A DNA stretch of 64,000 nucleotides from SURF-28 sp034521465 (lineage in GTDB: Bacteria; Bacteroidota; Ignavibacteria; Ignavibacteriales; Melioribacteraceae), in contig JAXHMN010000016.1 of NCBI GenBank assembly GCA_034521465.1, positions 372,001 through 436,000 of the forward strand, written 5' to 3'. Below, one piece after another: positions 29,568 through 38,801 of this stretch. The notes beneath the pieces are model-generated. The model was not told the origin of the DNA, did not search any database, and saw nothing but the letters and a program-made list of their open reading frames with translations. How positions within the stretch are numbered: the first letter of the stretch is position 1; each line of letters opens with the position of its first letter. The position numbers were made by a program, and so were the translations under genes.

Positions 29568-31706
29568 ATGCACTCATATTCAATTACTTCTAAGATTATT
29601 ATTGTTGCATTCATTTTTCTTTTCACTTTAACTACTTCTTTTTCACAACAACAATTTGATCCCGATACCGTAACATCACAAAGATTTGATACAGGTAAGA
29701 TGTGGACTTTCGATTATCCACCGTTCGACTATTGGAAATCAACTTATGACTTTGACGCAAACGAAGAATGGATGAGACATGTTCGACTTTCTTCTTTAAG
29801 AATTCCGGGATGCTCGGCATCTTTTGTTTCCGAAGATGGCTTAATTGTAACAAATCACCACTGCTCTACTTGGCATCGTGATGCGGTTGAAGAAGAAGGT
29901 GAAGATTTCTACAACAACGGTTTTTATGCTGAAACACTTGAGGATGAAAGAGAAGTCCCGAACATGTACGCGGATCAATTGAAGTTGGTTAGAGATGTCA
30001 CAGACGAAATTATTGAAGCAATGAACGAAGCTGAAACAAATGAAGAAAAAATTAAAGCACGCGATGAAAAAATATCCGAAATTCAAGAATTGTATAATGA
30101 AGAAACCGGATTAAAGTGTGAAGTTAAATCATATTACAGCGGCGGAAAATATGCTGTGCATGGTTACAAAAGATACACAAATTTGAAATTGGTTTTTATT
30201 GGGGAAGATGAAGTTGGCTTGTACGGAGGCGACATCGATAACTTTACTTACCCGCGTTACAATATGGATTATGCTTTCTTTAGAATTTATGATGAAGACG
30301 GCGAACCGTTGAAAACAGAAAATTATTATAAATGGAATACATCCGGTGTTGAACTTGACGAATTGCTTTTTATCATTGGCAGCCCGGGTTCAACAAGCAG
30401 ATTAAAAACAGCGGACCAATTAAAGTACGCCCGTGATATTACTTACCGTAACATTTCTTATTTAATGTCAAGTTATTATGAAGAGCTTTGGCGTCTTTAC
30501 GAAGAGTTGCCCGAGCGCCAAGACGAAATTGCAAGCTGGCTCTCGACAGTTGGAAATTCTGAAAAAGTATTTAAAAATATTTTGAAAGGATTAAATGATC
30601 CTTACTTAATTGCGCGCAAAGAAGCGTTCGATAGAAAACTTCAGGAGGCTGTTGAAGCCGATCCGGAGTTAAAAGAAGAATTCGGTCACTTATGGGAATC
30701 AATTAAAAACAACAGAGATGAAGCTAGAAAAATTGCTGAAGAAATTGCAGCTTATGATATTTCCGGAAGATTAGCTCCAAAATATTTTACCATCGCAAAA
30801 AATCTGATTGAACTTGCCGAAGAACTTGAAAAACCGGAAGACGAACGTTTACCTCAATACAAAAACGAAGAACTCGATTCAACCATCAACTCAATCTTTC
30901 CCGAAGATTTAGACGAACCTTTCGAAGAAGCAAAACTAAGAGTTAGACTCGATTACATTATTCTCAACTTAGGCGAAGATAATGAGCTGGTTCAAAAATT
31001 AACCGGTGGTAAGAAAGGTTGGGATGCTGTTGATTATGTACTGAACAAATCAAAGTTAACTTCAAAAGAAGATGTAACAGAATTAGCGAAAGAAGGTGCA
31101 GATGCAATTCTTGAATCGGATGATCCTCTAATATCTTATATTCTTTCAACAAGAGACGACTTGAACGAAATGCAAAAAGTGTATAAAGATATTGTTAAAA
31201 CAGAAACTGTGTTGGAGCAATTGCTTGGTGAAGTTATGTTCGAAGTTTACGGAACAACAATTCCACCGGATGCAAACCGGTCAATGAGAATTGGTGATGG
31301 AACCGTTAGAACAGTCGAATACAACGGAACAATCGCACCATACAAGACAACTTTTTACGGATTGTACGATCGTTATTACTCACACAATAAAAAATTTCCG
31401 TGGGATCTGCCGGAACGCTGGGTAAATTATCCCAAAGATTTCGATCTCTCCACACCAATGAATTTTATAACCGATATAGATGTAATCGGTGGTCAATCCG
31501 GAAGTCCGATAGTTAACAGAGCGGGAGAATTTGTCGGAGTAGCTTTTGATGGTAACATCGATTCGATAGTCGGTTCATTTATTTATATGCCCGAAAACAA
31601 TCGTTCTATTGTTGTAGCAGCAGAAGCTATTGTACAGTCGCTTCGTGATATTTATAAAGCAGAACGCATAGTTAAAGAAATTGAAAACAATAAAATTGTT
31701 GAATAA
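29568..31706 (+). CDS. Exported S46 dipeptidyl-peptidase (DPP7/DPP11 family)
   Basis: 712 residues with a signal peptide (IIIVAFIFLFTLTTSFSQ). Trypsin-like S46 peptidase that removes dipeptides from the N-terminus in the periplasm. Visible: GKMWTFDYPPFDYW at the start, catalytic His in TNHHCSTW, Asp in GDIDNFTYPRYNMDYAFFRIY, and Ser in GGQSGSPIV. The S1-region motif AFDGN carries Gly, which in characterised members goes with DPP7-type broad specificity, against Arg in Asp/Glu-specific DPP11; that assignment is by memory of the family and tentative. First of a tandem pair. Confidence 0.93.
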   Translation: MHSYSITSKIIIVAFIFLFTLTTSFSQQQFDPDTVTSQRFDTGKMWTFDYPPFDYWKSTYDFDANEEWMRHVRLSSLRIPGCSASFVSEDGLIVTNHHCSTWHRDAVEEEGEDFYNNGFYAETLEDEREVPNMYADQLKLVRDVTDEIIEAMNEAETNEEKIKARDEKISEIQELYNEETGLKCEVKSYYSGGKYAVHGYKRYTNLKLVFIGEDEVGLYGGDIDNFTYPRYNMDYAFFRIYDEDGEPLKTENYYKWNTSGVELDELLFIIGSPGSTSRLKTADQLKYARDITYRNISYLMSSYYEELWRLYEELPERQDEIASWLSTVGNSEKVFKNILKGLNDPYLIARKEAFDRKLQEAVEADPELKEEFGHLWESIKNNRDEARKIAEEIAAYDISGRLAPKYFTIAKNLIELAEELEKPEDERLPQYKNEELDSTINSIFPEDLDEPFEEAKLRVRLDYIILNLGEDNELVQKLTGGKKGWDAVDYVLNKSKLTSKEDVTELAKEGADAILESDDPLISYILSTRDDLNEMQKVYKDIVKTETVLEQLLGEVMFEVYGTTIPPDANRSMRIGDGTVRTVEYNGTIAPYKTTFYGLYDRYYSHNKKFPWDLPERWVNYPKDFDLSTPMNFITDIDVIGGQSGSPIVNRAGEFVGVAFDGNIDSIVGSFIYMPENNRSIVVAAEAIVQSLRDIYKAERIVKEIENNKIVE

Positions 31707-31720
31707 AACTCGGTTGAAAA

Positions 31721-33880
31721 ATGACTAACAAAAATTATGACAGTTTGATGTATCAAGTTTACAAAAAGGTAACGCTGTTTGCTGTTTCCTTTTTAGTATT
31801 GTCACAAATTACATTTGCTCAAAACACGCTTTCTGAAAACACAGGTTATCTTACTGACTTTGGAAAGATGTGGACGTTCGACGATCTCCCACTTGATTAT
31901 TTTCAAGACATGTATGGATTTGAACCGGATGAAGAGTGGATTGAAAAAGTTCAAAAATCCGCGCTGCAATTTGGACGCGGTTGCTCAGGCGCTTTTCTTT
32001 CTGCTGATGGTTTAATAATGACAAATCATCACTGCGCCCGTAACGGTTTGCTTACCGTTCAAAAAGAAGGTGAAGATTTATTCAAAACCGGATTTTATGC
32101 TGAAACACTTGAAGACGAAAGAAAAATTGATGGTCTCTTTGTCGATCAATTGATGAAAATAGTCGACGTAACCGATGAAATTATTTCTGCCATGGATGAG
32201 GTTGAAAATGATGATGAAAAAATTGAAGTAAAAAATAATATGATAAAAGAAATTCAATCGAAGTATGCGGAAGAAACCGGTTTGGAAGCAAAAGTAATAA
32301 CTCTTTACAACGGTGCAAAGTATTCGCTCTATCTTTATAAAAGGTATAATGATATTCGAGTGGTAATGGCGCCGGAATTCCAAATTGCATCAACCGGTTG
32401 GGATTGGGACAACTTTACATATCCGCGTTATGAATTGGATTACATGTTCCTCAGAGCTTATGATGAGAACGGCGAACCGATGAAAAACGATTACTATTTT
32501 GACTTCAGTCCCGAAGGTGCAGAAGAAGGTGAACCAATTTTCATAATTGGCAGACCAGGTAACACAGACCGGCAAGTTTCCGTGGCCCAGCTTGAATACT
32601 TAAGAGATGTTCGTTACCCGTTTCTCGTTAATTATATGGATGAAGTTTATTACGCTTATTTTGATATGTTTGAAAAATATCCTGAACGGGAATCCGAATT
32701 ACTTAACGCAGTGATGGGATATGGAAATTCCAGAAAATCTCTTGGCGGTAGATTAATGGGATTGGAAGATGAAAAGTTAATGATGAGAAAAAAATCATTT
32801 GAAGAAAAGGTTAGAACACAAGTATCTGAAGATCCCGAATTGGCAAAAAGCTATGAACATCTTTGGAAATCTTTAGAAAATTTGTTTGAAGAAAGAAATC
32901 AAATTGGAAATAAAGAATTTATCTATCAATTAATGCCTTGGGGCGGATCAAAATATCTATCGATGGCGAAAGATGTTTGTGAACTTACGGAGCAATTAAG
33001 TTTACCCGAAGACGAACGAGAAGAAAAGTATAAACCGGATAATTTGAAATCGACAATCGAAAATATTTATCCCGAGGACTTTGACGAAGAGTTGAACAAA
33101 AAATTACTTCGTGCATTTGTTTCTTCAATCTATCATGAATTCGGAGCGGAAGCAGATTTAACTCAAAAACTATTTGACGGAAACAAAGACGACGAAGCTG
33201 TTGATTATTTACTTTCTAATTCACTCTTAGATAACAGAGAAAAGTTCCTAAGCGTTGTTGAAATGAATGGTGAGGAAATTCTTAACTCTGAAGATCCTTT
33301 GATAGATTTTGTGAAAACAACACGCGATGAACTAGAGAAAATTCAAAAGCGTACTAAAGACCTGAATGAAACACAATCAGTATTGAATCAAGAATTAGGT
33401 AAATTAATCGTTAAACTTTACGGCGACCAAATTCCACCGGATGCCACTTCAACTTTACGGTTGTCCGATGGTGTTATAAAAGGATACGAATACAACGGCA
33501 CTCTGGCTCCCGGTAAAACAACTTATTACGGAATGTATGACAGATATTTTTCTTTTGGTGAAAAACTTTATCCGTGGGGATTAACTCCAAACTGGCAAAC
33601 TCCTCCGGACGGTTTAGATTTGAAAACACCTATAAACTTTGCTGCAACTTTGGATATCGTTGGCGGTAACTCCGGAAGCTCCATTGTTGATAAAAATGCT
33701 GAAGTAATCGGTTTAGTATTTGATGGAAATATGGAAAGTTTAGCAGGAGATTATCTTTATATGCCGGAAGCTAACCGCGCTGTTGCAGTTGATTCAAAAG
33801 GATTAATAGAATCGCTCAAGCATGTTTATAAAACTGATAGACTGATTGACGAATTATTAAACGGTAAACTGGTTCACTAA
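31721..33880 (+). CDS. Exported S46 dipeptidyl-peptidase, tandem paralogue
   Basis: 719 residues, 14 bases after the first S46 gene and collinear with it along its whole length, so a tandem duplication. His is in TNHHCARN, Asp in WDWDNFTYPRYELDYMFLRAY, Ser in GGNSGSSIV, and the S1 segment reads FDGNMESLAGDYLYMPE. The divergence of the two copies is large, so the duplication is old and specificities may differ. Signal peptide: LFAVSFLVLSQITFAQ; the true start may be the Met at residue 10. Confidence 0.93.
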   Translation: MTNKNYDSLMYQVYKKVTLFAVSFLVLSQITFAQNTLSENTGYLTDFGKMWTFDDLPLDYFQDMYGFEPDEEWIEKVQKSALQFGRGCSGAFLSADGLIMTNHHCARNGLLTVQKEGEDLFKTGFYAETLEDERKIDGLFVDQLMKIVDVTDEIISAMDEVENDDEKIEVKNNMIKEIQSKYAEETGLEAKVITLYNGAKYSLYLYKRYNDIRVVMAPEFQIASTGWDWDNFTYPRYELDYMFLRAYDENGEPMKNDYYFDFSPEGAEEGEPIFIIGRPGNTDRQVSVAQLEYLRDVRYPFLVNYMDEVYYAYFDMFEKYPERESELLNAVMGYGNSRKSLGGRLMGLEDEKLMMRKKSFEEKVRTQVSEDPELAKSYEHLWKSLENLFEERNQIGNKEFIYQLMPWGGSKYLSMAKDVCELTEQLSLPEDEREEKYKPDNLKSTIENIYPEDFDEELNKKLLRAFVSSIYHEFGAEADLTQKLFDGNKDDEAVDYLLSNSLLDNREKFLSVVEMNGEEILNSEDPLIDFVKTTRDELEKIQKRTKDLNETQSVLNQELGKLIVKLYGDQIPPDATSTLRLSDGVIKGYEYNGTLAPGKTTYYGMYDRYFSFGEKLYPWGLTPNWQTPPDGLDLKTPINFAATLDIVGGNSGSSIVDKNAEVIGLVFDGNMESLAGDYLYMPEANRAVAVDSKGLIESLKHVYKTDRLIDELLNGKLVH

Positions 33881-33888
33881 TTTTGTTT

Positions 33889-33978
33889 TCTCTGTGGTTC
33901 CGGTGTCTCCTCTGAGGTTCGTAATTATTGTTCTATATTATGCTGAGTTTCAAAGAGTAGTTTGGAGAACCACAGAGA
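33889..33978. repeat. Intergenic inverted repeat, CTCTGTGGTTC family
   Basis: 12-base perfect ends TCTCTGTGGTTC (33889-33900) and GAACCACAGAGA (33967-33978). Resembles dispersed intergenic repeats seen in many bacteria. Confidence 0.7.
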
Positions 33979-33997
33979 GGTTTTAAAAGAAAATCCG

Positions 33998-34543
33998 ATG
34001 ACTATTCAACGCACACATCTCGATAAAGGTTACATCCAAATTTATACCGGTAACGGCAAAGGAAAAACCACTGCCGCAATCGGACAAGCAATACGTGCTG
34101 CCGGCAATGGTTATAGATCGCTCATCATTCAATTCATGAAAGAATATCCGTACAGTGAATTGACTGCCCTAAAACAATTCAAAGAATTTATAGAAATCGA
34201 ACAATACTGCGGCGATGATTTCGTTTACAAAAATGAACTACCATCAAAGGAAGAAAAAGATAAAGCCGTAAAAGCAATTAAAAGAGCAGAAGAAGAATTT
34301 ACGAAAGATTATTATGATATTATCATTTTGGATGAAATAGTTGTTTCAATCTATTTTAAACTGATTGAAGTTGAAGCCGTAATTGAATTGATCAAAAAGA
34401 AACCTACGAACAAAGAATTAATCCTCACCGGTAGATACTGCCCGAAAGAACTAATAGACCTCGCAGATCTTGTTACGGAAATGAAAGAAGTAAAACATTA
34501 CTACCAAAAAGGAATTACAAGCCGTAAGGGATTTGAATCTTAA
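33998..34543 (+). CDS. cobO: Cob(I)alamin adenosyltransferase
   Basis: 181 residues from the ATG at 33998; an upstream in-frame TTG lies within the repeat. Adds the adenosyl group to corrinoid cobalt. YTGNGKGKTTAAIG is the CobA/CobO/BtuR-type P-loop (reversed ATP binding), followed by IIQFMKEYPYSE, YDIIILDEIVVSI and LILTGRYCPKELIDLADLVTEM. No other cobalamin gene is nearby, so it probably serves salvage. Confidence 0.92.
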   Translation: MTIQRTHLDKGYIQIYTGNGKGKTTAAIGQAIRAAGNGYRSLIIQFMKEYPYSELTALKQFKEFIEIEQYCGDDFVYKNELPSKEEKDKAVKAIKRAEEEFTKDYYDIIILDEIVVSIYFKLIEVEAVIELIKKKPTNKELILTGRYCPKELIDLADLVTEMKEVKHYYQKGITSRKGFES

Positions 34544-34545
34544 TT

Positions 34546-34621
34546 GTAAAGCGACCATCCTTGGTCGCTTGCTTTGGGTTAACTAAATTCTGGAATAAGC
34601 GACGAGGGATCTTCGCTTTAC
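34546..34621. repeat. GTAAAGCGAC-family palindromic repeat
   Basis: Left arm GTAAAGCGACCATCCTTGGTCGCTT, split by a 30-base middle from right arm AAGCGACGAGGGATCTTCGCTTTAC. Each arm can fold alone and the two arms can pair with one another. Confidence 0.85.
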
Positions 34622-34624
34622 ATT

Positions 34625-35497
34625 TCAATACAACATTATAACGGCACCGACAATCATTATTAATGTTGCAATTGCTTTACGCAGTAAATGATGTTCATTA
34701 AATATTTTACCTCCGATGATCGTCGCGAAGAACACTGATGATCTTTTAACCGTTAGTACCAAAGCAACCGAAGCAATCTTTACCGATTCAATTTGAAAGT
34801 ATCTATAACCAACCGTAAAAATTGAAATAAGAATTACAATGCCCCACACACTTTTTGAATGAGTTTTTATCTTCTTAAACAAGTCTAATTCTGTAAATAG
34901 AACTATTAATAAAAAGTTTATTGCAAGGAACAAATGTTGAAAGGGAATAAAAGCCGTCGGTGCTAATTGATAATCGCGAAGCAGCCATTTATCCATGATG
35001 CTAGTTGTAGTAAAGATCAGAAGCGCAAAAATTATGTAATGATGATTTTTTGATTTGACGAAAACCTTAAATGGCTCCCAAAATTCTTTCCCGCGTCTTT
35101 CTAAAATATAAGTGCCAGCTAAAAGCAAAATCATTCCAATTATCTCAAGATTTGAAAGTGCTTCGCCCAAAATTAAAAATGCAAACAACGCAACGAGTCC
35201 GGGTGTTAATACAAGCAGAGGAAGTGCCCCGCTCAACTCCATATTTTTAATAGCGAGCATCACATTCCAAAATGCAAGTGCACCTAGAATTGTTTTAAGG
35301 TAAAGAAAAAATAAACTGTTGATTGGAACAGCAGCAAAGTCAACTGAAAAGAAAAAGGGTATTGAAAAAATTAAATTGAGTACCGCCAGTAAAAAAGAAA
35401 ACTCCAATGCACCAAGTTTGAAAAGAATTTTCTTCTCAAAAATTGATGCCGCTGCGGAAAGAACGGCTGACAATAATGCAAGCAGAAACCAAGTCAT
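34625..35497 (-). CDS. EamA-family (DMT) transporter
   Basis: 290 residues, ten predicted membrane helices in two five-helix halves, the EamA duplicated fold. Helix 1 (FLLALLSAVLSAAASIFEKKIL) and the first-half ending (LVALFAFLILGEALSNLEIIGMILLLAGTYIL) are typical of drug/metabolite exporters. The second half ends VGAVIMLY. The substrate is unknown. Confidence 0.85.
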   Translation of the reverse strand: MTWFLLALLSAVLSAAASIFEKKILFKLGALEFSFLLAVLNLIFSIPFFFSVDFAAVPINSLFFLYLKTILGALAFWNVMLAIKNMELSGALPLLVLTPGLVALFAFLILGEALSNLEIIGMILLLAGTYILERRGKEFWEPFKVFVKSKNHHYIIFALLIFTTTSIMDKWLLRDYQLAPTAFIPFQHLFLAINFLLIVLFTELDLFKKIKTHSKSVWGIVILISIFTVGYRYFQIESVKIASVALVLTVKRSSVFFATIIGGKIFNEHHLLRKAIATLIMIVGAVIMLY

Positions 35498-35536
35498 TAA
35501 TTTTTTTTATCTTTTTTCATTTGTTTAAATAAAAAT

Positions 35537-35617
35537 GGAACGCAGATGACACAGATTAAGCAGATCTTCGCTGATTCTATCAGTGTAAATCAGTCCCATC
35601 CGCGTCATCTGCGTTCT
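35537..35617. repeat. Intergenic inverted repeat, CGCAGATGAC family
   Basis: GGAACGCAGATGACACAGAT and ATCCGCGTCATCTGCGTTCT form imperfect 20-base arms around a 40-base centre. Confidence 0.75.
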
Positions 35618-35625
35618 ATTGTTTT

Positions 35626-37932
35626 TTACCAACTAACTTTAATTTTAGCAAACAGATTTCTACCCGGTTCAAGCGCAACCAAACCACGATAAGTTGATAG
35701 GTGATTTCTGTATGCTTTATCAAAAATATTTTCAACTCCGGCATATAGCTGTAAATCAACCAATCCTAATTTTATTGGGAATGAATTTAAGTAAAAATTC
35801 ATTACAACGTAACCGGGAGTTGTCTGCTCACCCAAAGCAACATCACTTTGTTCCGTTGCATACTTTGCATTTAGATCGAAACTGAATAGATCACTTACCG
35901 GAGATTTAATTCCAATTACTCCATTAAGCGGCGGTATTTCAGCGAGGTTTTCATCGTTGCCGGAATCTTTTCCACGCACGTATGCTGCTGAGATATAGCC
36001 GACGATCTCTTCATAAGGATTAACTTCAGCACTCAATTCAAACCCGTAAAGTTCAGCTTCGCCGATGTTTTGACTTCTGAACAAACTGTCTGTTGCATCA
36101 AATTGATCGGCTACTAAGTCGTCAAAAGAATTATAAAACGCATTAGCTTTTAGCGAGAAGAGTTCACCCCAATTTCTTAAACCAAAATCTATGGAGTTAC
36201 TTTTTTCCGGTTCGAGATTCGGATTACCGAGATAAACTGTTCCGCCCAAATCAATGTATTGATAACGCTCTTCCAAAGTAGGTGAGCGAAATGCTCTTGC
36301 TAAATTAAGTGATAAATCCAAATCCTTTGCAGCTTTGAAAAGTAGACCAACATTTGCGCTCCATGATTTATCCTCATCTTCCGATGCTGCATACGAAGCT
36401 TCCGGAATTACCGGTGGATTATCGTTTCTGTTTCCGTTTACAATTATGTAATTAGGGTTATTTGTTTCTTCATTTGATACATTAATGAAATCATATCTTC
36501 CGCCCAAGGTGATGTTGAGTCTATCTTGCAGAAGTAAAATTTCATCCTGAGCAAAAACACCTAAACTTTTATAGGTTGAATTCGGTACCGGTGAATCAAC
36601 TATAATTCGGTTTTGCGGAATTATAGTTCGCGTTCGTGAACCGTCGTATTCTCTCTGCCAATAATCAACACCGGCAATAAGTCGATTTGTGCTGCTTAAA
36701 TACCAATCTGTTTGAAATTGGAAACCGTCAATATTATGATCAGCGCCGGGTTCAACTATTGCATTGGGATTCGGAATTAATTCTACTCTTCTTTCAATTA
36801 ATTGATGAAAATACTTTGCAGAAATATTCATTAATGAAGGAAGAAGATTTTTTACTTCATATTTAGCGCTGTACATTTCTCTCAATTCAGTCGGGTAAGT
36901 TGCTTTTGCAGTTGCCGGAAATGGATTGCCTCCGGGAATACCAACGTCTGTTGCGCTGAATCTTTGGTAGTCAACTTTTAGTTCGTGATTTACAAACGGT
37001 CTAACGCCAACCGAAGTGGAAATGTTGTTGTCTCTAAATTGGCTGTTCTCAAGCGTGCCCTCCGGGGTTTCAGTATCATCGGCGTAGCGCATTGTGCCGC
37101 TGAATTTTGCAAACCAATTAGCTTGACTTGCAAAAAGTGAAATGTTTCCTCTCGATCCTTCGTTAACATTATTGTAGCTGCTGCTTAATGAACCGCGTAG
37201 ATTAAAGTCGTTTGAATAAGCCGGTGCTGTTGTTTGAATATTCACAACCCCTCCGGTTGCACCCGTTCCGTAAAGTGAAGATACTCCGCTCTTTATCACT
37301 TCAATTCTTTCGATATCTTCTAAATCAATCAAAGACATACCGGCAGCAATGTTTGTTGCGGTTTCAATCCGGTTGCCGTCTACTAAAGTAACTACGTTTT
37401 GTTTGCTTAATCCTCTTATGTTAACGTGAGTTGACCATATGCCGTCGCGTGATAAATTAACACCGGGTTGAGAATCAAGTGCATCGCTCAATGTGGGAAA
37501 TGGAATTTCATCCAATTTTTTGCGTGTAACAATTTCAACCGGAAGCGATTCGTTCCGTTCGAGATTTCCTTTTTTTGTGCTCGTTACAAATACTTCTCCC
37601 AATGTAATTGGTGTCGAACTTAATGCCGCTTCAATTGTAACTGTTTTACCTGATGTTACATCAACTTTCTTTTCGAGTGTTTGATAACCTAAAAAAGAGA
37701 TGACTACTTTATGAGTTCCTTCATTCAAACCATCGATAAAAAAGTTGCCGTTTTTACCCGACGTTGCATAGTAACTTGTTCTCTCTAAAATTATATTCGC
37801 ACCAACAAGCGGTTGATTTGTTTCTTTGTCAAGTACGTTTCCTACTATTTTTCCATTCTGTGCCGTAATTATTAACGCTGTTATTAATATTAAACCGATT
37901 ATACTTGCTAACCTTTTCATAGCTGACTCCAT
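35626..37932 (-). CDS. TonB-dependent outer-membrane receptor
   Basis: 768 residues. Signal peptide (best start the Met at residue 5: MKRLASIIGLILITALIITAQ), carboxypeptidase-regulatory-like domain (residues 25-115: GKIVGNVLDKETNQPLVGANI), plug (about 120-235: IPFPTLSDALDSQPGVNLSRDGIWSTHVNIRGLSKQNVVTLVDG and RIEVIKSGVSSLYGTGATGGVVNI), then the 22-strand barrel ending in AKIKVSW with a terminal Trp. It imports a large substrate using proton-motive force. The substrate is unknown. It begins one base after the TM1266-like gene, so it is translationally coupled and shares its leader. Confidence 0.92.
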   Translation of the reverse strand: MESAMKRLASIIGLILITALIITAQNGKIVGNVLDKETNQPLVGANIILERTSYYATSGKNGNFFIDGLNEGTHKVVISFLGYQTLEKKVDVTSGKTVTIEAALSSTPITLGEVFVTSTKKGNLERNESLPVEIVTRKKLDEIPFPTLSDALDSQPGVNLSRDGIWSTHVNIRGLSKQNVVTLVDGNRIETATNIAAGMSLIDLEDIERIEVIKSGVSSLYGTGATGGVVNIQTTAPAYSNDFNLRGSLSSSYNNVNEGSRGNISLFASQANWFAKFSGTMRYADDTETPEGTLENSQFRDNNISTSVGVRPFVNHELKVDYQRFSATDVGIPGGNPFPATAKATYPTELREMYSAKYEVKNLLPSLMNISAKYFHQLIERRVELIPNPNAIVEPGADHNIDGFQFQTDWYLSSTNRLIAGVDYWQREYDGSRTRTIIPQNRIIVDSPVPNSTYKSLGVFAQDEILLLQDRLNITLGGRYDFINVSNEETNNPNYIIVNGNRNDNPPVIPEASYAASEDEDKSWSANVGLLFKAAKDLDLSLNLARAFRSPTLEERYQYIDLGGTVYLGNPNLEPEKSNSIDFGLRNWGELFSLKANAFYNSFDDLVADQFDATDSLFRSQNIGEAELYGFELSAEVNPYEEIVGYISAAYVRGKDSGNDENLAEIPPLNGVIGIKSPVSDLFSFDLNAKYATEQSDVALGEQTTPGYVVMNFYLNSFPIKLGLVDLQLYAGVENIFDKAYRNHLSTYRGLVALEPGRNLFAKIKVSW

Positions 37933-37933
37933 G

Positions 37934-38182
37934 TTATATCTTCAAAGTTGTACTTTTTACTTTTACCGACGAAATTTGTCCGAGCTTACCGCTCAATGCT
38001 CCAACTTCATCGTTGCTCATTTTTACGATAATGAATATTATTGATGTGTTTTGATCCGGGACAGGATAGCCGACTCGCAGCAAAATTTTATCGGCATAAT
38101 TATGCAGCAGTTCACCGACAGAATCGTAAACTTCGTCGCGGTTATAAATTGTAATTGTTAATGTGTGATGTTTGGTTTCCAA
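37934..38182 (-). CDS. TM1266-like ACT-fold regulator (iron-only hydrogenase system regulator family)
   Basis: 82 residues from a TTG at 38182, with GGAG five bases upstream. ETKHHTLTITIYNRDEVYDSVGELLHNYADKILLRVGYPV and NDEVGALSGKLGQISSVKVKSTTLKI match the TM1266 family closely; members have a NikR-like ACT domain and sit beside hydEFG in [FeFe]-hydrogenase organisms. No hydrogenase gene is in this window. Here it is coupled with a TonB receptor. The ACT domain usually binds a small ligand, so it could regulate the receptor; whether it binds metal is unknown. Confidence 0.8.
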   Translation of the reverse strand: METKHHTLTITIYNRDEVYDSVGELLHNYADKILLRVGYPVPDQNTSIIFIIVKMSNDEVGALSGKLGQISSVKVKSTTLKI

Positions 38183-38186
38183 AACA

Positions 38187-38254
38187 ACTCCATATTTTTA
38201 GGGATGGAGTGCTCTGGAAATTGTGCGGAATGTAAGCGTTTTGTCTCCATCCCT
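38187..38254 (-). promoter_or_regulatory. Candidate RNA switch masking the ribosome-binding site
   Basis: On the minus strand, AGGGATGGAG (38254-38245) can pair perfectly over ten bases with CTCCATCCCT (38209-38200). The same ACTCCAT segment (38210-38204) can instead pair with ATGGAGT (38193-38187), which contains the GGAG ribosome-binding site of the TTG-start gene. The two hairpins exclude one another. A known riboswitch class was not recognised. Confidence 0.55.
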
Positions 38255-38503
38255 TAGTGTTAGATTTAATCCTTCACTTTAGGACGTGACTTCAAAATTT
38301 ATTTTTCTCTCCCTTTTCTTACCAAACGGCTTGAAAACGGAGAAACACTAATTGCGAATTTTTTCTCTATTGAAACATAACAAAAAGAGAAATATTTCGA
38401 AAATGAAATCGATTCCAATTTTTGATTCCTCGTTAATTATTTTGATGGTGATGAAATTTTTATAAATATTATATTCGTAAAATGATTATAACTCAGGATA
38501 GAT
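38255..38503. other. Intergenic region with divergent promoters
   Basis: About 250 AT-rich bases between divergent genes. TATAAATATTATATTCG near 38461-38477 may include the -10 for the downstream small gene. No coding frame of note. Confidence 0.3.
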
Positions 38504-38722
38504 ATGAATAGAGTAAAAGAATTTATAATTCCCGAAGAGATATCAGAACTGCTTGAAAAAACAGCACTAAAAACAAATAGGTCCGAATCATTTTACGTAG
38601 TTGAAGCGTTGAAAAATTATTTCAGCGAAAAATATGATTATCAGATTGCAATAGATAGATTTGAAGAACTAAGCGATGAAATAATTACGTCAAAAGAGTT
38701 ACGGAAAAGACTCGGTTTATAA
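38504..38722 (+). CDS. Ribbon-helix-helix antitoxin-like protein
   Basis: 72 residues. The N-terminal VKEFIIPEEISELLEKTALKTNRSESFYVVEALKNYFSEK is a ribbon-helix-helix of the CopG/RelB-antitoxin type, followed by the family's usual tail (YQIAIDRFEELSDEIITSKELRKRLGL). In such modules a RelE/ParE toxin follows immediately, but here the next gene is a HAD phosphatase, so it looks orphaned. It could regulate its own promoter or another locus. Confidence 0.7.
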   Translation: MNRVKEFIIPEEISELLEKTALKTNRSESFYVVEALKNYFSEKYDYQIAIDRFEELSDEIITSKELRKRLGL

Positions 38723-38742
38723 ATAGCTTCTAAATATAGGAT

Positions 38743-38793
38743 TTGCGTCCTTGTGCCTTGGCGGTTTATCTTTTAACCGCAATGACGCAAAGG
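38743..38793. repeat. Intergenic inverted repeat, TTTGCGTC family
   Basis: TTTGCGTCCTTGTGCCTTGGCGGTT pairs imperfectly with AACCGCAATGACGCAAAGG. It supplies the AAAGGAT ribosome-binding site of the following gene. A related copy is at 41055-41156. Confidence 0.7.
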
Positions 38794-38801
38794 ATATAGT
38801 T

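Noticed and set aside
33998..38182. Cobalamin riboswitch and a vitamin B12 role for the TonB receptor
   Set aside because: No B12-box was seen in the leaders, and cobO is not adjacent to the receptor.
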